A DNA stretch of 11,795 bases, taken from the NCBI GenBank assembly GCA_016764015.1, contig JAESSR010000111.1, positions 1 to 11,795 on the forward strand, in the 5' to 3' direction. The position numbers and the translations under genes are program-made. Positions 1 through 7,359 of this stretch are shown here, in pieces. Below the pieces are notes generated by a model. The model was not told the DNA's origin. It searched no databases and saw only the letters and a list, made by a program, of their open reading frames with translations. Origin of the DNA: Phycisphaerales bacterium (lineage in GTDB: Bacteria > Planctomycetota > Phycisphaerae > Phycisphaerales > UBA1924). Numbering within the stretch: position 1 is the stretch's first letter; each line of letters starts with the position of its first letter.

Positions 1-432
1 GAAATCGAAGCGTTGGCGGACAAGGACAGCGTTGGATGGTTGGGTGTGGGTGGTGCTTGTCATTTCGAGGCTCAGGTATGGGGTGAGGTGCCAGCGGATA
101 GCGTAGAGGTCATGTTTGATCAGGTCGGCTGCGATGTCCCAGAGTTTGGGGAGCAAGATGGCAGGGTGGGCGCAGGGATCGGATGCAACTTGGTTGGCAA
201 TGATCGGTAAGAACTGATCGCGGACGATTGAATCGATCTCTTGGATGCTGATGAGGTATCCGGTTTTCGGATCGGGTTGTCCTTTGACGGCGAGTTGGAT
301 TTCGTAGTATCGCCCGAACCCAGAGATATTGGGTTTGCCGGCGTAGGAGTTCTCGCCGAGGATTGAGCCGTCGGGGTTGATGGAGAACCGAACAGTTCGT
401 TGAAGAATTTGATGTCGAGGGGTGTTGGTCAT
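1..432 (-). CDS. 6-pyruvoyl-tetrahydropterin synthase/QueD-like protein, degenerate N-terminal domain (3' end outside window)
   Basis: The reading frame is open for 144 codons from ATG at 432-430 to the left edge; the C-terminus is missing. Residues about 11-126 follow the PTPS/QueD pattern: an RFS strand (15-17), then GFGRYYEIQLAVKG (38-51), DPKTGYL (54-60), an IQEIDSIVRD helix (63-72), and a KLWDIAADLIK helix (96-106). PTPS/QueD enzymes act on dihydroneopterin triphosphate with a zinc held by three histidines, one in FSAAH and two in HGHNY. Here those places read FSINP and GFGRYY, so all three ligands are absent and this domain is probably not catalytic. The last visible residues, VRQRFDF (138-144), look like the first strand of another PTPS domain, which suggests a tandem protein whose active half lies beyond the edge. 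No Shine-Dalgarno precedes the ATG, and a TATAAT lies just upstream, so the mRNA may be almost leaderless. The family call is fairly sure; the function is not. Confidence 0.7.
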   Translation of the reverse strand, partial: MTNTPRHQILQRTVRFSINPDGSILGENSYAGKPNISGFGRYYEIQLAVKGQPDPKTGYLISIQEIDSIVRDQFLPIIANQVASDPCAHPAILLPKLWDIAADLIKHDLYAIRWHLTPYLSLEMTSTTHTQPSNAVLVRQRFDF

Positions 433-443
433 GCGGGTAATGG

Positions 444-451
444 ATTATACT
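444..451. promoter_or_regulatory. overlapping divergent -10 elements
   Basis: Read on the minus strand, 449-444 is a perfect TATAAT facing the PTPS-like gene. Read on the plus strand, 446-451 is TATACT facing the peroxidase gene. The two hexamers share four bases. No good -35 is visible for either; TTGGTC at 425-430 is a weak plus-strand candidate with a 15-base spacer. The minus-strand start site would fall about five bases before the ATG at 432. The plus-strand transcript would begin near 458 and leave room for the Shine-Dalgarno at 483-486. The hexamers are seen; their promoter activity is inferred. Confidence 0.5.
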
Positions 452-482
452 CGGGTGAGGGCGGGCGATCGTGAATCGTGAA

Positions 483-486
483 AGGA
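483..486 (+). promoter_or_regulatory. Shine-Dalgarno site setting the peroxidase start
   Basis: AGGA (within AAAGGA, 481-486) lies six bases before the ATG at 493. It falls inside the longer reading frame that could start at GTG 478, so it favours 493 as the true start. Confidence 0.65.
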
Positions 487-492
487 TTACAG

Positions 493-1146
493 ATGTGGAA
501 GTTTGGATGCAACAAGAGTTCGAGCGTGGGTGCCGGTGCGATGCTGGTACTTTTTCTGCCGGTGTGGCTCGGGCTGACGAATAGCTCGAACCATAAGAAT
601 GAAGCCGATACGCAAATCAGTGCTGAATCATCAGAGCCAAAGGAGAAGAAGATGGTGTCGAAGGATGTGCTTGGGTACGAGATGGAGATGCTCGATGGGA
701 CGATGGTCGAGCTTGAGAGCTATCGTGGTTCGGTGGTATTGATGGTGAATGTGGCGAGTGCGTGCGGGTTGACCCCGCAGTATGAGGGGCTTGAGGCGTT
801 GTATCGCAAGCACAAGAAGGAGGGGCTGGTGATCATCGGGTTCCCGGCCAATGACTTTGGTGCCCAAGAGCCAGGGACAAACGAAGAGATTGCTCAGTTC
901 TGTTCTGGCAAGTACGATGTGACTTTCCCGATGATGGGCAAGATTCATGTCAAGGGTAAAGAGGTGCATCCGTTGTACAAGCAACTCGCCGCTCAGCCAG
1001 AACCGATTGGGGGCGAGCCGGAATGGAACTTTGCGAAGTTCTTGGTGAACCGCAAGGGCGAGGTGGTCGCGAGGTTCCCATCGCGGACGACGCCGAGCGA
1101 TCCGGGGCTTGTTGAGCAAGTAAAAAAGCTGCTCACAGAGGATTAA
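493..1146 (+). CDS. glutathione peroxidase family protein (thiol peroxidase), exported or membrane-anchored
   Basis: A 217-residue member of the glutathione peroxidase family, which reduces hydrogen peroxide and organic hydroperoxides using thioredoxin or glutathione. The catalytic tetrad is complete: Cys91 in NVASACG (a cysteine, not selenocysteine), Gln125 in FGAQEPG, and Trp178-Asn179 in WNFAKFLV. Cys137 in QFCSGKY sits where the resolving cysteine of thioredoxin-dependent 2-Cys members is found. The cysteine common in FPCNQFG is replaced (FPANDFG). The peroxidase domain covers about 57-215. It is preceded by a basic N-terminus, a hydrophobic stretch (about 16-28) and a polar, charged linker (30-56), so the enzyme is probably exported or tethered with the domain outside the cytoplasm; signal peptide versus anchor cannot be settled. 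The start at 493 is chosen over GTG 478 because of the well-spaced AGGA. The gene stands alone and is closed by the terminator at 1177-1220. Confidence 0.9.
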   Translation: MWKFGCNKSSSVGAGAMLVLFLPVWLGLTNSSNHKNEADTQISAESSEPKEKKMVSKDVLGYEMEMLDGTMVELESYRGSVVLMVNVASACGLTPQYEGLEALYRKHKKEGLVIIGFPANDFGAQEPGTNEEIAQFCSGKYDVTFPMMGKIHVKGKEVHPLYKQLAAQPEPIGGEPEWNFAKFLVNRKGEVVARFPSRTTPSDPGLVEQVKKLLTED

Positions 1147-1176
1147 TCGAATCTGAATATTTGAGTGTACAGATTG

Positions 1177-1220
1177 AAACGCTCGTAAACTGTTGCTATG
1201 CAACAGGTACGGGTGTTTTT
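1177..1220 (+). terminator. strong rho-independent terminator after the peroxidase gene
   Basis: The upper stem pairs CTGTTGC (1190-1196) with GCAACAG (1200-1206) perfectly around a TAT loop. After a small internal bulge (AA opposite G), ACGCTCGTA (1179-1187) pairs with TACGGGTGT (1208-1216), including two G-T wobbles. Two further A-T pairs use the T-run. TTTTT (1216-1220) follows directly. It ends transcription 31 bases beyond the peroxidase stop and insulates the pst operon from read-through. Confidence 0.85.
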
Positions 1221-1249
1221 GTATTGCATCATGATGTCTTCACCGAACC

Positions 1250-1298
1250 TTAGTGGTTTGGGGCTCGCTTTGAGTGGGTTTAGGTGCGACAGTACTAC
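1250..1298 (+). promoter_or_regulatory. candidate pst promoter with a 21-base direct repeat
   Basis: AGTGGTTTGG (1252-1261) recurs as AGTGGGTTTAGG (1273-1284), offset by 21 bases or two helical turns. The second copy overlaps TTGAGT (1270-1275), a 4-of-6 match to a -35, and lies about nine bases before a poor -10 (TACTAC, 1293-1298, spacer 17). Weak core elements with tandem repeats over the -35 region are typical of promoters activated by PhoB-type regulators. The repeat units do not match the E. coli Pho box consensus, so this is only a suggestion. Confidence 0.25.
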
Positions 1299-1328
1299 TG
1301 AATGAGAAGGATAGTTCATACCACTTTC

Positions 1329-1333
1329 AGGAG
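1329..1333 (+). promoter_or_regulatory. Shine-Dalgarno site setting the pstS start
   Basis: AGGAG lies seven bases before the ATG at 1341, whereas the in-frame ATG at 1302 has no such site and would add charged residues before the signal peptide. It therefore decides the start of pstS. Confidence 0.75.
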
Positions 1334-1340
1334 AGACACC

Positions 1341-2336
1341 ATGTTCAATGTACCGTTTGGAAAGTTGTCAGGAAAGAAACTCGCTTCAGTCGCAACGGCT
1401 TTGGCGATCATGCCGATGATGGCGATGGGCGTGTCGCAGGGCGATGATGAGTTGCCGGTGTACGAGGCAACGAGTGGCGTGTCTGGCACAATCACCAGTA
1501 TTGGGTCGGACACCATGAACAACCTGATGACGCTGTGGGGCGAAGAGTTCAGCGGGTTTTACCCTTCGGTGAAGACTTCGGTCGAGGGGAAGGGCTCATC
1601 AACTGCTCCGCCGGCGTTGATTGAGGGGCAGGCAAACTTTGGTCCGATGAGCCGCCCGATGAAATCATCCGAACTCGATAAGTTTGAAGCTGAGTTTGGA
1701 TACAAGCCAACGGCATTGAGGACGGGTATCGATGCCTTGGCGGTGTATGTGCATAAGGACTGTCCGCTTGAGGAGATCAGCATCGAACAGATCACAGAAG
1801 TGTTTTCTGTTGCTGGGCCGGACATGACCTGGGGTGATCTGGGTGTGACTGATCGTGCGTACCGCACTCGCAAGATTAATATCTATGGGCGCAACTCCGC
1901 ATCGGGCACTTATGGCTATTTCAAGAAGATTGGCTTGCAGGGCAATGACTACAAGGCATCGGTCAAGGAGCAGCCGGGTTCATCGGCGGTGGTTCAGGGC
2001 GTGACGGGTGATAAGTTTGGGATCGGGTATTCTGGGCTTGGTTATAAAACCGCTGGTGTCAAGGCTTTGGCGGTATCGCTTGAAGACGAGGACGAGGCGT
2101 TCGATGCCAACGCTGAGAACTCGCTGACCGGCGAATATCCGATCGCACGCTTTTTATACCTTTACATTAATGCTGATCCACAAGAAGGGTTAACCGATCC
2201 GCTTCGGATCGAGTTTATCAAGTTGATTTTCTCCAAGCAAGGTCAAGAAGTTGTTGCCAAGGACGGGTACTTCCCGGTACCAACTTCGGTCGCTCGTGAG
2301 GATTTGGAGATGCTCAAGATTGAAGTCGATTTTTAA
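1341..2336 (+). CDS. pstS: phosphate ABC transporter substrate-binding protein PstS
   Basis: A 331-residue phosphate-binding protein that works outside the inner membrane and delivers phosphate to the PstC-PstA channel. A signal peptide is clear: basic n-region (Lys8-Lys13), hydrophobic core about 14-30, cleavage probably around 33, with no lipobox cysteine. Phosphate-binding segments are seen as SIGSDTM (53-59), KGSSTAPP (84-91), NFGPMSRPM (99-107) and GRNSASGTYG (183-192). The last holds the Arg and Ser-Gly-Thr that usually contact the anion. From memory, this SSTAPP / GPMSR / GRNSxSGTYGYF style is that of Pseudomonas-type PstS rather than E. coli PstS. The first gene of the operon, it is separated from pstC by 101 bases containing a possible attenuator hairpin, which would let PstS be made in excess over the channel proteins. 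The start at 1341 is preferred to ATG 1302 because of the AGGAG. Confidence 0.95.
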   Translation: MFNVPFGKLSGKKLASVATALAIMPMMAMGVSQGDDELPVYEATSGVSGTITSIGSDTMNNLMTLWGEEFSGFYPSVKTSVEGKGSSTAPPALIEGQANFGPMSRPMKSSELDKFEAEFGYKPTALRTGIDALAVYVHKDCPLEEISIEQITEVFSVAGPDMTWGDLGVTDRAYRTRKINIYGRNSASGTYGYFKKIGLQGNDYKASVKEQPGSSAVVQGVTGDKFGIGYSGLGYKTAGVKALAVSLEDEDEAFDANAENSLTGEYPIARFLYLYINADPQEGLTDPLRIEFIKLIFSKQGQEVVAKDGYFPVPTSVAREDLEMLKIEVDF

Positions 2337-2374
2337 TCCAAACCGTCAGCATAGACACCAAAAATGTACACAAT

Positions 2375-2406
2375 GAGGGAGTGGGTGAAGGCCTGCTTCC
2401 TCTTTT
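2375..2406 (+). terminator. possible intra-operon attenuator hairpin between pstS and pstC
   Basis: GAGGGAG (2375-2381) pairs with CTTCCTC (2396-2402), seven pairs with one G-T wobble, around a 14-base loop, and TTTT (2403-2406) follows. The stem is modest and the T-run short, so it would be a leaky terminator or an mRNA-stabilising structure. It would fit the need for more PstS than PstC, PstA and PstB. It also buries the GTG at 2381, an alternative pstC start. Confidence 0.4.
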
Positions 2407-2437
2407 GATAATCGGGCTAGATAGAGTAACGCACGCT

Positions 2438-5218
2438 ATGGGCAACTCGGAATCGAAAACTCGGAACAGCGCTTCGCGCCGGCTCCACGCGATGGATTCG
2501 GCTGCCGAGCTTGTGGTGACAACCGGCGGGTTTGTCGTGCTCGCGGCGGTGCTGGGGATCTGTTTTTATCTGGTCTGGGTGGTGGTGCCTTTGTTCGCTC
2601 GGGGGAGTGTGGGCGAAGAGGTTGCAGGCAAAGCTGGGGGGATATCGAACTCAGCGATGGTTATGCTCGATCCATATGTACGCAGCGCGACGGTGATCGG
2701 GGGCGATTTTGTCGCAACGACGATGCTGATCGAAGGCGGCGAGGTTGTTGGTTCTGGTGCATTGGCTAATGAAGAACTCAACCCGACCGCGATGAGCTTT
2801 GCTCGCAATGGCGAGGTCGTGGCGATCGGGTATGGCAATGGACAGGTACAACTCGGTGAACTTAAGTACGCAACCAAACTGGTTCGGCTTGAACACACAG
2901 AAAATACTGAACAAGACAACGCGATTGAAGCGGTCGAGTTTGGGTATGTCGAGACGCTTGACGAAGGGCGAGGCAGACGCGTTGGCTTTGAGCATTCGTT
3001 TGGTGATCCGATCACGCTCAAAGGCGGCGGGGGTGCGGTTGTTGCGATTGATTACCGTAAGGACCCGACGGGGAAGAAGATTCTGGCGGCGTTGCGAGCC
3101 GATGGTACGGTGCTGGTCAATACGATCCGCACGATCCGCCCTCTTGGCGGCGGAACCTCCAAGACCAAACTCAAAGCCAAGTCGTTCCAGCTTACTGATC
3201 CAGCAGATCAACCCGATTGGTTCATGGTGACCGCTGACGGTAAGCATGTGCTGTGTGTCTGGGAGGAAGGGCGGTGCGATCGGTACGCAAGGATTGGGCG
3301 CGGCGGGTTCGAGTTGATCGAATCGATCCAGATTGTCGAAGAACCAAGCACGATTACCACAGCGAGTATGTTGCTCGGCGGACAGACCCTTCTGATCGGG
3401 CATTCCGATGGGGCGATTTCGTCGTTTCATGTTGCGAATGATAAAGTTGGCTCAACGAGTGATGGGCTCAAACTGGTTCGATCGCATGTGATCACTTCCA
3501 AGCATGGCGAGGTTGTTTCGATTGGCGGGAGTGTCCGGGATCGATCGGTCGCCGTGCTGCATCGCGATGGAGTGGTTGAAGTATTATTCATGACGAGCGA
3601 AAAGTTGATTGCTCGGATTGATACAGGGCTGGATCATCCAGTAATCGCAACGATTACCCCAAAGAACGACGGGGTGATGATTATCAACGCTGATGGGGCG
3701 TATTCGTTCCATGAGATGGAGCCTGGGTATCCAGAGTTCAGTATCGGGGCATTATTTGGGCGGGTGCATTTCGAGGGCAGTGAAGAGCCCGAGTATGTGT
3801 ATCAATCTTCGTCAGGTGATGATGCGTCGGAGATCAAGCTGAGCCTGATGCCTTTGATCTTTGGGACGCTTAAGGCGACGGTGTTCGCGATGCTCTTTGC
3901 GATCCCGATCGCGGTGTTGGCAGCGATCTATTCGAGCGAGTTTGTTTCCAAGCGTGTACGACGAAAAGTCAAACCAACGGTCGAGTTGATGGCCTCGTTG
4001 CCTTCGGTTGTGCTGGGCTTTGTTGCAGCGTTTGTGGCGGCTCCGTTTGTTGCAAAGCATCTCGATGCGTTTGTTATTGGGATGGTTGTCTTACCGATTG
4101 CGGTGCTCACTGCGGCTCATATCTGGCAGTTGATCCCATTGGCGTATAGGCTCCGCACGCGGACTGGGCATCATCTGCTGCTCGTTGGGCTGGCAGTGGT
4201 GATTGGGGCTGGTGCGAGTGGGGTAGTTGGTCCGATGGTTGTACGCTCTTGGTTCGCGCCAGATTCGTTCGACGGAGCGATGATTGCAGGTGCGATTGAA
4301 GATGTACCAGCGGATGAACTTCCCGGGTGGTCGAGCGATGCGAGCTATAACACTCGCACGGTTCGTAAGCTTCGTGCGATCGGGATGGGTGTGGATTATG
4401 GAATCGTTGTCCGACCGGTTGATGACGCGAGCTATGTTGAAGCACTCGAAGAGATTGGGCTTGAGAACGGGAATCTTCAGCGATGGCTCAATGGGGAATA
4501 CGGGCGAGCAAAGCCCGGATGGATCGTTGCATTTTTTCCGCTTGCGTGTATTGGGGTGTGGATTGGGCAGGCTTTGTTTATTCGGCGGAAGATAGATTTG
4601 ATGATCGCTGATAGCCCGGCAATTGTTGGCAGCTTTGTTGTGTTCGGTAAGTTTGTTGTGCTGCTCTCGTTGAGCTTGGTGCTGGCGATGGCCGGCGCGA
4701 TCATTGCTGAGTCGATGGGGCTTGATCCTCGGGATTCGATCTTTGGATCATTTAGTCCTCGCAATACATTGGTGGTTGCGATCATCATGGGCTTTGCGGT
4801 GATCCCGATTATCTATACGATCTCAGAGGATGCGCTCCAGGCGGTGCCGATGACATTGCGGACAGCGTCACTAGGTGCGGGGGCAACACCTTGGCAGACC
4901 GCGACCCGGATTGTGCTTCCGGTTGCAGCATCGGGGATTTTCTCTGCGTGTATGATCGGGTTTGGGCGTGCGGTTGGCGAGACGATGATCGTGCTGATGG
5001 CGACGGGGAACACGCCTGAGATGGATTGGAATATATTTTCTGGGTTCCGGACACTGGCAGCCAACATTGCGGTTGAACTTCCTGAGGCTCCCAAGGACGA
5101 GACGCATTATCGCGTGTTGTTCTTGTGTGGGTTGGTGTTGTTTGTGATGACCTTTGTGATTAACACGCTCGCCGAGTTGGTTCGACGCATTGTGCGGGCA
5201 AGGAACGCTGGGCTATGA
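2438..5218 (+). CDS. pstC: phosphate ABC transporter permease PstC, long form with large extracytoplasmic domain
   Basis: A 926-residue channel subunit, about three times E. coli PstC. Residues 25-52 form the first membrane helix. About 70-450 is a soluble, strand-rich region with repeated WD40/propeller-like blocks, for example FARNGEVVAIGYGNGQVQLG and GGQTLLIGHSDGAISSFHV. It should lie outside the membrane. The permease core begins after YQSSSGDD (455-462), with GTLKAT, AAIYSSEF and ASLPSVVLGF (519-528). The core is interrupted by extra membrane helices and a soluble loop (about 607-690). The EAA coupling loop to PstB is at 796-828 (SEDALQAVP to RIVLP), followed by GFGRAVGETM. This build matches the long Pseudomonas/Vibrio PstC type. 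The stop overlaps the pstA start (ATGA), so the two are translationally coupled. ATG 2438 has only a weak Shine-Dalgarno; GTG 2381 has AGGGA directly against it and lies in a hairpin, so 2438 is preferred but not certain. Confidence 0.92.
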   Translation: MGNSESKTRNSASRRLHAMDSAAELVVTTGGFVVLAAVLGICFYLVWVVVPLFARGSVGEEVAGKAGGISNSAMVMLDPYVRSATVIGGDFVATTMLIEGGEVVGSGALANEELNPTAMSFARNGEVVAIGYGNGQVQLGELKYATKLVRLEHTENTEQDNAIEAVEFGYVETLDEGRGRRVGFEHSFGDPITLKGGGGAVVAIDYRKDPTGKKILAALRADGTVLVNTIRTIRPLGGGTSKTKLKAKSFQLTDPADQPDWFMVTADGKHVLCVWEEGRCDRYARIGRGGFELIESIQIVEEPSTITTASMLLGGQTLLIGHSDGAISSFHVANDKVGSTSDGLKLVRSHVITSKHGEVVSIGGSVRDRSVAVLHRDGVVEVLFMTSEKLIARIDTGLDHPVIATITPKNDGVMIINADGAYSFHEMEPGYPEFSIGALFGRVHFEGSEEPEYVYQSSSGDDASEIKLSLMPLIFGTLKATVFAMLFAIPIAVLAAIYSSEFVSKRVRRKVKPTVELMASLPSVVLGFVAAFVAAPFVAKHLDAFVIGMVVLPIAVLTAAHIWQLIPLAYRLRTRTGHHLLLVGLAVVIGAGASGVVGPMVVRSWFAPDSFDGAMIAGAIEDVPADELPGWSSDASYNTRTVRKLRAIGMGVDYGIVVRPVDDASYVEALEEIGLENGNLQRWLNGEYGRAKPGWIVAFFPLACIGVWIGQALFIRRKIDLMIADSPAIVGSFVVFGKFVVLLSLSLVLAMAGAIIAESMGLDPRDSIFGSFSPRNTLVVAIIMGFAVIPIIYTISEDALQAVPMTLRTASLGAGATPWQTATRIVLPVAASGIFSACMIGFGRAVGETMIVLMATGNTPEMDWNIFSGFRTLAANIAVELPEAPKDETHYRVLFLCGLVLFVMTFVINTLAELVRRIVRARNAGL

Positions 5219-7359
5219 GCAGTACACAGGCTACGCAAACTCGGAGACGGACACTGCCCAGCGCGATCGGGGAGCCGATGGTTTGGCTGACCGGCGGCGC
5301 GTTGGTGGTGTGCGTGACCATGATTGTGTTGTTGGTCGGGATGGTTGTTGTGAATGGCTCGATGACTTTTTGGCCTCGGGCGATTGAGCAGGTGACACTC
5401 GATGATGGCACGGTGCTCCTCGGGATTGCTACCGAGCATGAGCAGTCTGATGAAACGGGTTCGATGCGGACGCTGTATCGTGTGGGCAACCGGGATATCG
5501 GGCAAGAATCATTCCGGTGGATCGATGATGAATCGATAGTCAACATTGAAACGCCAACAGATGCGGTGATGCTTGAACGCGAAGCGTGGGGTGTGTGGTT
5601 TGGGGTTCCTGTGAATATCATCCGTGTGCGAGATGGTGAAGATGACACGGTTCTTGCCCAAAATTCAGCAGCGGTGCTTGAGGCGTACGGGCCGATGCAC
5701 AAAGATGCACGGAAAACCACCGCGAAGATCGAGCGGCTCAAGAAATCAGAGCTTGGTCGCATCAATGGCCAAATTGAGACACTTCGTTTGGACATTCAGC
5801 AGGCAGAGATCGAGTTTGAGCGAGTTGATACAAAGTTGTTCCGCTTGAGTTGGGGGCTCTGGATAGTGCTTGGAGTGCTGGCGTGTGGCTTTGTTGGGTT
5901 GGTGTATCGTTGCCGAGATATGGGGACAGCACTTGGCGCTTCGAATGCTCGTCAAGGGCAACTGATCCGGACATCTGGGGTCGTCGCGGCTGTGATGCTG
6001 CTGATGACCATGTGGATCGCGGCTCCTTGGGCGGGGCACTCAATCGATGCTGCACAGCTTGAAGAGATGCGAGGAACTGCTCAAACTCAAGAAGTTGCAT
6101 TGCTCGTTGAGTACGACGAGGTGATCACACGGATTCGTGCGATCGAGGATGAGGATCATGAGCTTCGGCTGGTCATTGTCGAGCCTACAAGCTCGCACTT
6201 TTCTCCCGTCTCGCAGACACTCGGCGATGAGCCAATGTATATGAGTCAGGTCGTTCGGCTTGTGCAAGCAAACTCGCTTTCGACAACAGGCAAGTTCGGC
6301 GTGTTCTTCTCGCGATGGTGGGAGTATCTTTCGACGAACCCTCGCGAAGCCAATACCGAAGGCGGCGTGTATCCGGTGATTGTCGGCACGGTGGTTTTGA
6401 CTTTGTTGCTCACTATCTTCGTGACGCCTTTGGGCGTGATCGCGGCGTTGTATTTGCGGGAATATGCCAAGCAAGGGTTTGTGACGAGCCTGATCCGCAT
6501 CGCGGTGAATAACCTGGCGGGTGTTCCCAGCATTGTCTATGGCGTGTTCGGGCTTGGGTTCTTCTGCTATACCGTCGGAGGGTATGTGGATACCGGGGCG
6601 TCGGAGTCTGTACGGATGGACTCGTCGGCGTGGTGGGGGATGTTTGTATTTGTCGGGATGCTGTTGATGCTTGGGTTTGGTTTGAAGCTTTGGAGCAAGC
6701 CTGATCCGGGCAAGGTGATATCGAGATCGAACCAGATCATGCAGCGCCTATCGTGGCTTGTATGGGCAGCGGTATTGGTGCTGGTTGTGTTGCTGGTGAC
6801 CCGAACGCCTTATTTTCATGGGTTCTTTGAAGCCCGCGCACAAGACGGCACGCCGACCTTCGGGGCTCGGGGTATGCTCTGGGCAGCGTTAACGCTGGCG
6901 TTGCTTACGCTCCCTGTGGTGATCGTGGCGACCGAAGAAGCGATCGCGGCGGTGCCCAACTCGATGCGAGAGGGCAGCTATGGGTGCGGGGCATCGAAGT
7001 GGCAAACGATCTGGCGAATTGTATTGCCCGGTGCGATGCCTGGGATATTGACGGGTGCGATTCTGGCGATGGCACGCGGGGCTGGCGAGGTCGCGCCGTT
7101 GATGCTCGTCGGGGCGGTGAAGCTCAATCAGGATTTACCGATTTCAACCCAGGCGCCGTTTATTCATGCGGACCAGAGTTTCATGCACCTTGGTTTCCAC
7201 ATCTTTGATCTTGGATTCCAGAGCCCAGATTCACAGGCAGCCCGACCGATGGTGTGGACGACAACGCTGTTGTTTCTCACCATTGTGTTCGCACTCAACT
7301 TTACTGCGATTATGTTGCGATCACGACTCAGAGCCAAGATGGCAGGGCCTACCGTATAA
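5215..7359 (+). CDS. pstA: phosphate ABC transporter permease PstA, long form with DUF3333-like N-terminal region
   Basis: A 714-residue second channel subunit, against about 300 in E. coli. After a basic tail come membrane helix 1 (22-46) and an extracytoplasmic segment with [16 protein letters not shown] and LEREAWG, which resembles the DUF3333 region of Pseudomonas-type PstA. A heptad-like helix (about 167-211) leads into an extra membrane helix (212-232), a basic inner loop, another helix (about 255-275) and a second charged helix (about 280-315). This forms a membrane hairpin with likely coiled-coil stalks outside. The permease core starts at [10 protein letters not shown] (383) with LREYAKQG and [13 protein letters not shown] (from 434). 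The EAA coupling loop is at 572-606 ([10 protein letters not shown] to RIVLPG), followed by [11 protein letters not shown]. The ATG lies within the pstC stop (ATGA), and its own stop shares one base with the pstB start. Confidence 0.94.
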   Translation: MSSTQATQTRRRTLPSAIGEPMVWLTGGALVVCVTMIVLLVGMVVVNGSMTFWPRAIEQVTLDDGTVLLGIATEHEQSDETGSMRTLYRVGNRDIGQESFRWIDDESIVNIETPTDAVMLEREAWGVWFGVPVNIIRVRDGEDDTVLAQNSAAVLEAYGPMHKDARKTTAKIERLKKSELGRINGQIETLRLDIQQAEIEFERVDTKLFRLSWGLWIVLGVLACGFVGLVYRCRDMGTALGASNARQGQLIRTSGVVAAVMLLMTMWIAAPWAGHSIDAAQLEEMRGTAQTQEVALLVEYDEVITRIRAIEDEDHELRLVIVEPTSSHFSPVSQTLGDEPMYMSQVVRLVQANSLSTTGKFGVFFSRWWEYLSTNPREANTEGGVYPVIVGTVVLTLLLTIFVTPLGVIAALYLREYAKQGFVTSLIRIAVNNLAGVPSIVYGVFGLGFFCYTVGGYVDTGASESVRMDSSAWWGMFVFVGMLLMLGFGLKLWSKPDPGKVISRSNQIMQRLSWLVWAAVLVLVVLLVTRTPYFHGFFEARAQDGTPTFGARGMLWAALTLALLTLPVVIVATEEAIAAVPNSMREGSYGCGASKWQTIWRIVLPGAMPGILTGAILAMARGAGEVAPLMLVGAVKLNQDLPISTQAPFIHADQSFMHLGFHIFDLGFQSPDSQAARPMVWTTTLLFLTIVFALNFTAIMLRSRLRAKMAGPTV

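Noticed and set aside
13..210. A 65-codon plus-strand open frame opposite the PTPS-like gene
   Set aside because: The minus strand gives a clear family match over the same bases, and no Shine-Dalgarno or promoter supports the plus-strand frame.
478..492. GTG 478 as the start of the peroxidase gene
   Set aside because: The Shine-Dalgarno AGGA lies downstream of it and is ideally placed for ATG 493.
631..1203. A 190-codon minus-strand open frame across the peroxidase gene and terminator
   Set aside because: The sense strand encodes a complete glutathione peroxidase with all catalytic residues; the antisense product has no family features and spans the terminator hairpin.
2651..3430. A 259-codon minus-strand open frame inside the pstC soluble domain
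   Set aside because: The pstC frame continues unbroken through it with propeller-like strands; the antisense translation shows no motif.
7254..7358. ATG 7254 as the start of pstB
   Set aside because: It would overlap the conserved end of pstA by 106 bases, and the extra 35 residues look like a shifted-frame translation; ATG 7359 in TAATG is a normal coupling junction.
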